A program made the translations under genes and the position numbers. From positions 1-8,277 of the forward strand of contig JAGAIH010000120.1 in NCBI GenBank assembly GCA_017626655.1: DNA of 8,277 nucleotides, read 5' to 3'. The first letter of the stretch is position 1. Every line of letters begins with the position of its first letter. A model generated the notes under the pieces. It was not told where the DNA came from, ran no database searches, and worked only from the letters and a program-made list of their open reading frames with translations. This DNA is from Clostridia bacterium. GTDB taxonomy: Bacteria > Bacillota_A > Clostridia > Oscillospirales > CAG-272. This document shows positions 6,720 through 8,277 of this stretch, piece after piece.

Positions 6720-7289
6720 TTACGGCTCACCGTAGACCCCGCCCACGGCGATGTAGTAAGGCTCTCCGAAGGCCCCCTCGTGGTACTCGATCACGTAGGA
6801 GTCCCCCACCTCATAGTAGGCGTAGTGACTGCGGGGTACTTCAATATCGAAGGTATCTCCCTGGGCTGTCACGGTAAACTCGTGGTGGCTGGAGTGCTTT
6901 CTGTGGCGGGACTCCTTGTCCTCGATCACCACCACGAACTGCTTGGGCTGACTGGTGTCAAAGAAATGGTTCAGATGGGCCAGCACAGTGCCCGCCACGA
7001 AGAACATAAGCAGGGATATCAGAAGGAGCATACCGATCTGCTTTCCGGCGCTGTGTCTCTTTTCCATGACCTTGGCCACGAACAGCACGCCGCAGAGCAG
7101 GCCCAGGGCCAGGGCCACGTACCACAGAGGGAAGAAATCGATCTCGGCAAAGGCGTAGCGGTCCCATGTGGCCACCGAAACCACGCCGACGGCTAAGACC
7201 AGGAGGGACACCGTGACCGTCACGGGGCCGGGGGTGGACTTGGTCGGTCCTGTTCTGTTGGGCTTGGGGCGGGAGGATCTGTTGGCCAT
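6720..7289 (-). CDS. Hypothetical membrane protein with C-terminal exposed domain (189 aa)
   Basis: I do not assign a named family. The 189-residue product begins with a basic, Pro-rich tail (1-20), then three hydrophobic segments at about 22-41, 53-75 and 85-105. A soluble domain of about 80 residues follows. That domain reads like a small beta-rich unit with alternating aromatic and acidic positions, ending in a Gly-rich motif (YHEGAFGEPYYIAVGG). A His-rich patch (RHRKHSSHH, 128-136) could bind metal, but that is speculation. ATG 7289 has AAAGGAG (complement of 7296-7302) 6 bases upstream and a good promoter behind it. It is the first gene of a two-gene operon with the metallophosphoesterase, so a joint envelope role is possible. 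Confidence 0.85.
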   Translation of the reverse strand: MANRSSRPKPNRTGPTKSTPGPVTVTVSLLVLAVGVVSVATWDRYAFAEIDFFPLWYVALALGLLCGVLFVAKVMEKRHSAGKQIGMLLLISLLMFFVAGTVLAHLNHFFDTSQPKQFVVVIEDKESRHRKHSSHHEFTVTAQGDTFDIEVPRSHYAYYEVGDSYVIEYHEGAFGEPYYIAVGGVYGEP

Positions 7290-7320
7290 GACGGTCTCCT
7301 TTCGGTAGAATCATGCTCAT

Positions 7321-7349
7321 ATCGTAGCACATTTTTCATAGAATGTCAA
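7321..7349 (-). promoter_or_regulatory. Sigma-A-type promoter of the membrane protein / phosphoesterase operon
   Basis: On the - strand a perfect TTGACA (complement of 7344-7349) is followed after exactly 17 bases by TACGAT (complement of 7321-7326). Transcription would start near 7314, leaving a leader of about 25 bases before the ATG at 7289. It is the best promoter match in the window. Confidence 0.82.
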
Positions 7350-7374
7350 GAGGCAATTTCGCCTACGACCTATT

Positions 7375-7380
7375 GGAGGT
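7375..7380 (+). promoter_or_regulatory. Ribosome binding site for the lipoprotein gene (GTG start)
   Basis: GGAGGT lies 5 bases before GTG 7386. No better in-frame start precedes the signal peptide. A TAGAAT at 7339-7344 could be a -10 for this gene, overlapping the opposing -35, but no matching -35 was found. Confidence 0.75.
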
Positions 7381-7385
7381 GTCCC

Positions 7386-7976
7386 GTGCGTTCCTACCGC
7401 CTGTTCCCCTGCTTGATCGCCCTCCTCTTCTGCCTGTCCGCCTGTAGCCCCGCGCCGGGGGATCCCTTCGCTTACGCCGCCGCCCCCTTTTCGATCTCGG
7501 TGGAGGGGACTTACCTGCCTGCAAACGACCCCCATGGCGCCCCCCGCCCCTTTGCCGCCACGGTCACGGCAGGGGTGCCCATAGGCGGTGACCCCGCTCT
7601 CCGCGACCTGACCGTGACCTTCACCGCCCCGCCCTCTCTTTGCGGCGTGACGGTCACCGCCACCCTGTCCCCCGCCGCCGACGGTACCGTCGGACGTTCG
7701 GTGGTCTTTGCCTATCCCTCGGACTATGGGGAGATCAAGGTCACCGCCAAGGGAAGCGAATTTGACGGTCTTTTGCGCTTCGCCGAGGCCCTGCTCCCCA
7801 TCGGGGACGCGGTCGAGGTTTCTCCTGTGGGCGAGGACGGGAGCTTCACCGTCACCCGTCGAGGGGGGGACGGCACACGGGAGGCGAATTTTACTTTTGC
7901 CGAAGGAAAGACCTTTCCGATGAGGGTGATCCTCACGGACGAGCGGGGACGGGTGGATGTGGGGATCGTGGGATAG
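7386..7976 (+). CDS. Hypothetical lipoprotein (196 aa)
   Basis: The product starts with a short signal peptide: basic residues at 2 and 5, then a hydrophobic core at 6-16. It ends in the lipobox LSAC with the lipidated Cys at residue 20. The protein should be cleaved before Cys20 and tethered to the outer face of the membrane. The mature part is about 177 residues, rich in Val, Thr, Gly and Pro with alternating hydrophobic residues, which suggests a beta-sandwich or other beta-rich fold. No catalytic motif or repeat was recognised and no family is assigned. It starts with GTG, is divergent from the membrane-protein operon across a 96-base intergenic region, and seems monocistronic within the window. 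No intrinsic terminator is apparent after the TAG. The following 80 bases lead into a mobile-type repeat. Confidence 0.83.
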   Translation: MRSYRLFPCLIALLFCLSACSPAPGDPFAYAAAPFSISVEGTYLPANDPHGAPRPFAATVTAGVPIGGDPALRDLTVTFTAPPSLCGVTVTATLSPAADGTVGRSVVFAYPSDYGEIKVTAKGSEFDGLLRFAEALLPIGDAVEVSPVGEDGSFTVTRRGGDGTREANFTFAEGKTFPMRVILTDERGRVDVGIVG

Positions 7977-8009
7977 ACGCTAATTTGGGTGTAACTATTC
8001 AGCCAATAT

Positions 8010-8033
8010 TTCAAATTTGGGTTTATCGGTCTG
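8010..8033 (+). repeat. Copy of the 24-base dispersed word
   Basis: The first 19 bases, TTCAAATTTGGGTTTATCG, are identical to the complement of 1933-1951. Extending to 24 bases, including a terminal CTG, leaves one difference (complement of 1928-1951). A degenerate partial copy (AATTTGGGT, 7982-7990) lies just upstream. It sits about 25 bases before the right-end inverted-repeat element and outside any gene. Confidence 0.85.
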
Positions 8034-8057
8034 ACGGAACAGAGTGGAGTGGGGTAG

Positions 8058-8258
8058 GGTGGCTACTCATCCGTCACGCCTACGGCGTGCCACCTTCCCT
8101 CACAAGGGAAGGCTTTCGTGGTATGCTTTTCGTTTTCTTAAGACCGAAAACATACTGATGTCTAAAGGTTTTTTAGGGTGACGCAAAACATACTGAATGA
8201 GCCTTCCCTTGTGAGGGAAGGTGGCACGCCCGAAGGGCGTGACGGATGAGTAGCCACC
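8058..8258. mobile_element. MITE-like element with 57/59-base terminal inverted repeats
   Basis: The left arm (8058-8114) and right arm (8200-8258) are inverted copies that agree except in one hairpin tip. Each arm folds into two hairpins: CACGCC...GGCGTG (left, 8075-8089) or CACGCCC...GGGCGTG (right, 8225-8241), and CCTTCCCT...AGGGAAGG (8093-8112 and 8202-8221). The 85-base centre holds a bulged hairpin (8121-8132 with 8145-8155) and direct repeats of AAAACATACTGA. There is no coding capacity, so it would have to be moved by an enzyme supplied elsewhere, if it is mobile at all. No clear target-site duplication was seen, and only 19 bases of right flank are available. The rest of this 301-base region outside the listed repeats shows nothing recognisable. 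Confidence 0.8.
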
Positions 8259-8271
8259 GAGAAACATACTG
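8147..8271 (+). repeat. Three direct copies of AAACATACTG
   Basis: Copies lie at 8147-8158 and 8185-8196 (both AAAACATACTGA) and at 8262-8271 (AAACATACTG). The first two are inside the MITE-like element and the third is just outside its right arm. The offsets are 38 and 76 bases. Confidence 0.75.
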
Positions 8272-8277
8272 GTCTCT

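Noticed and set aside
6680..6730. Longer start for the metallophosphoesterase
   Set aside because: It would overlap the upstream gene by 11 bases, and the strong AAAGGAG points to the ATG at 6679.
5807..6877. 356-codon open frame on the + strand
   Set aside because: It is antisense to the metallophosphoesterase, which has all its metal-binding motifs, a promoter and ribosome binding sites. The frame is open because of high-GC codon bias and its product is low-complexity.
8058..8258. CRISPR array or tandem-repeat locus at the right end
   Set aside because: The main repeats are inverted rather than direct, occur once per side, and are not separated by regular spacers.
8058..8258. Structured noncoding RNA gene
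   Set aside because: The hairpins are explained by the terminal inverted repeats. No promoter or terminator frames them, so a mobile-type repeat is the simpler reading.

Overview
The window reads as a chromosomal segment of a GC-rich Firmicute, most likely a gut Clostridia lineage such as the Oscillospirales or their relatives. That placement is inference. It rests on strong AAAGGAG-type ribosome binding sites before nearly every gene, two GTG starts, strongly GC-biased third codon positions, a short lipobox lipoprotein, and intergenic spaces packed with small palindromic repeats. No tRNA, rRNA, CRISPR array, transposase or phage gene was seen.

Layout: prfC (peptide chain release factor 3) occupies the left end on the + strand and closes with a clear intrinsic terminator. 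A roughly 300-base spacer then holds a nested inverted-repeat element (about 1713-1951). Next is rmuC, a membrane-anchored coiled-coil protein with a nuclease-like C-terminal domain. A second spacer (3531-3833) carries a solo hairpin of the same general type. It is followed by a two-gene + strand operon: a 106-residue membrane protein and a MutS-like ATPase that lacks the mismatch-recognition domain. A bidirectional terminator separates this from a convergent two-gene - strand operon. That operon encodes a 189-residue three-helix membrane protein (promoter-proximal) and a membrane-anchored YkuE/YaeI-type metallophosphoesterase. Divergent from it is a gene for a 196-residue lipoprotein. The right end (7977-8277) holds a MITE-like element with 57/59-base terminal inverted repeats, each folding into two hairpins.

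Functionally the genes look like ordinary chromosomal housekeeping plus envelope genes: translation termination, DNA metabolism (RmuC, MutS-like), and a membrane phosphoesterase with uncharacterised envelope proteins. The unexplained content lies mainly between the genes. A near-identical 24-base word (core TTCAAATTTGGGTTTATCG) recurs four times, always in spacers. Two copies sit directly upstream of rmuC and of the small membrane protein, inside a shared leader that could be a promoter. A second short word (AAACATAC) marks all three repeat-bearing spacers. The right-end element shows paired base changes that keep its hairpins intact. I did not find a convincing new multi-gene system. The best candidates for follow-up are the repeat-borne leader and the small membrane protein paired with the MutS-like ATPase.
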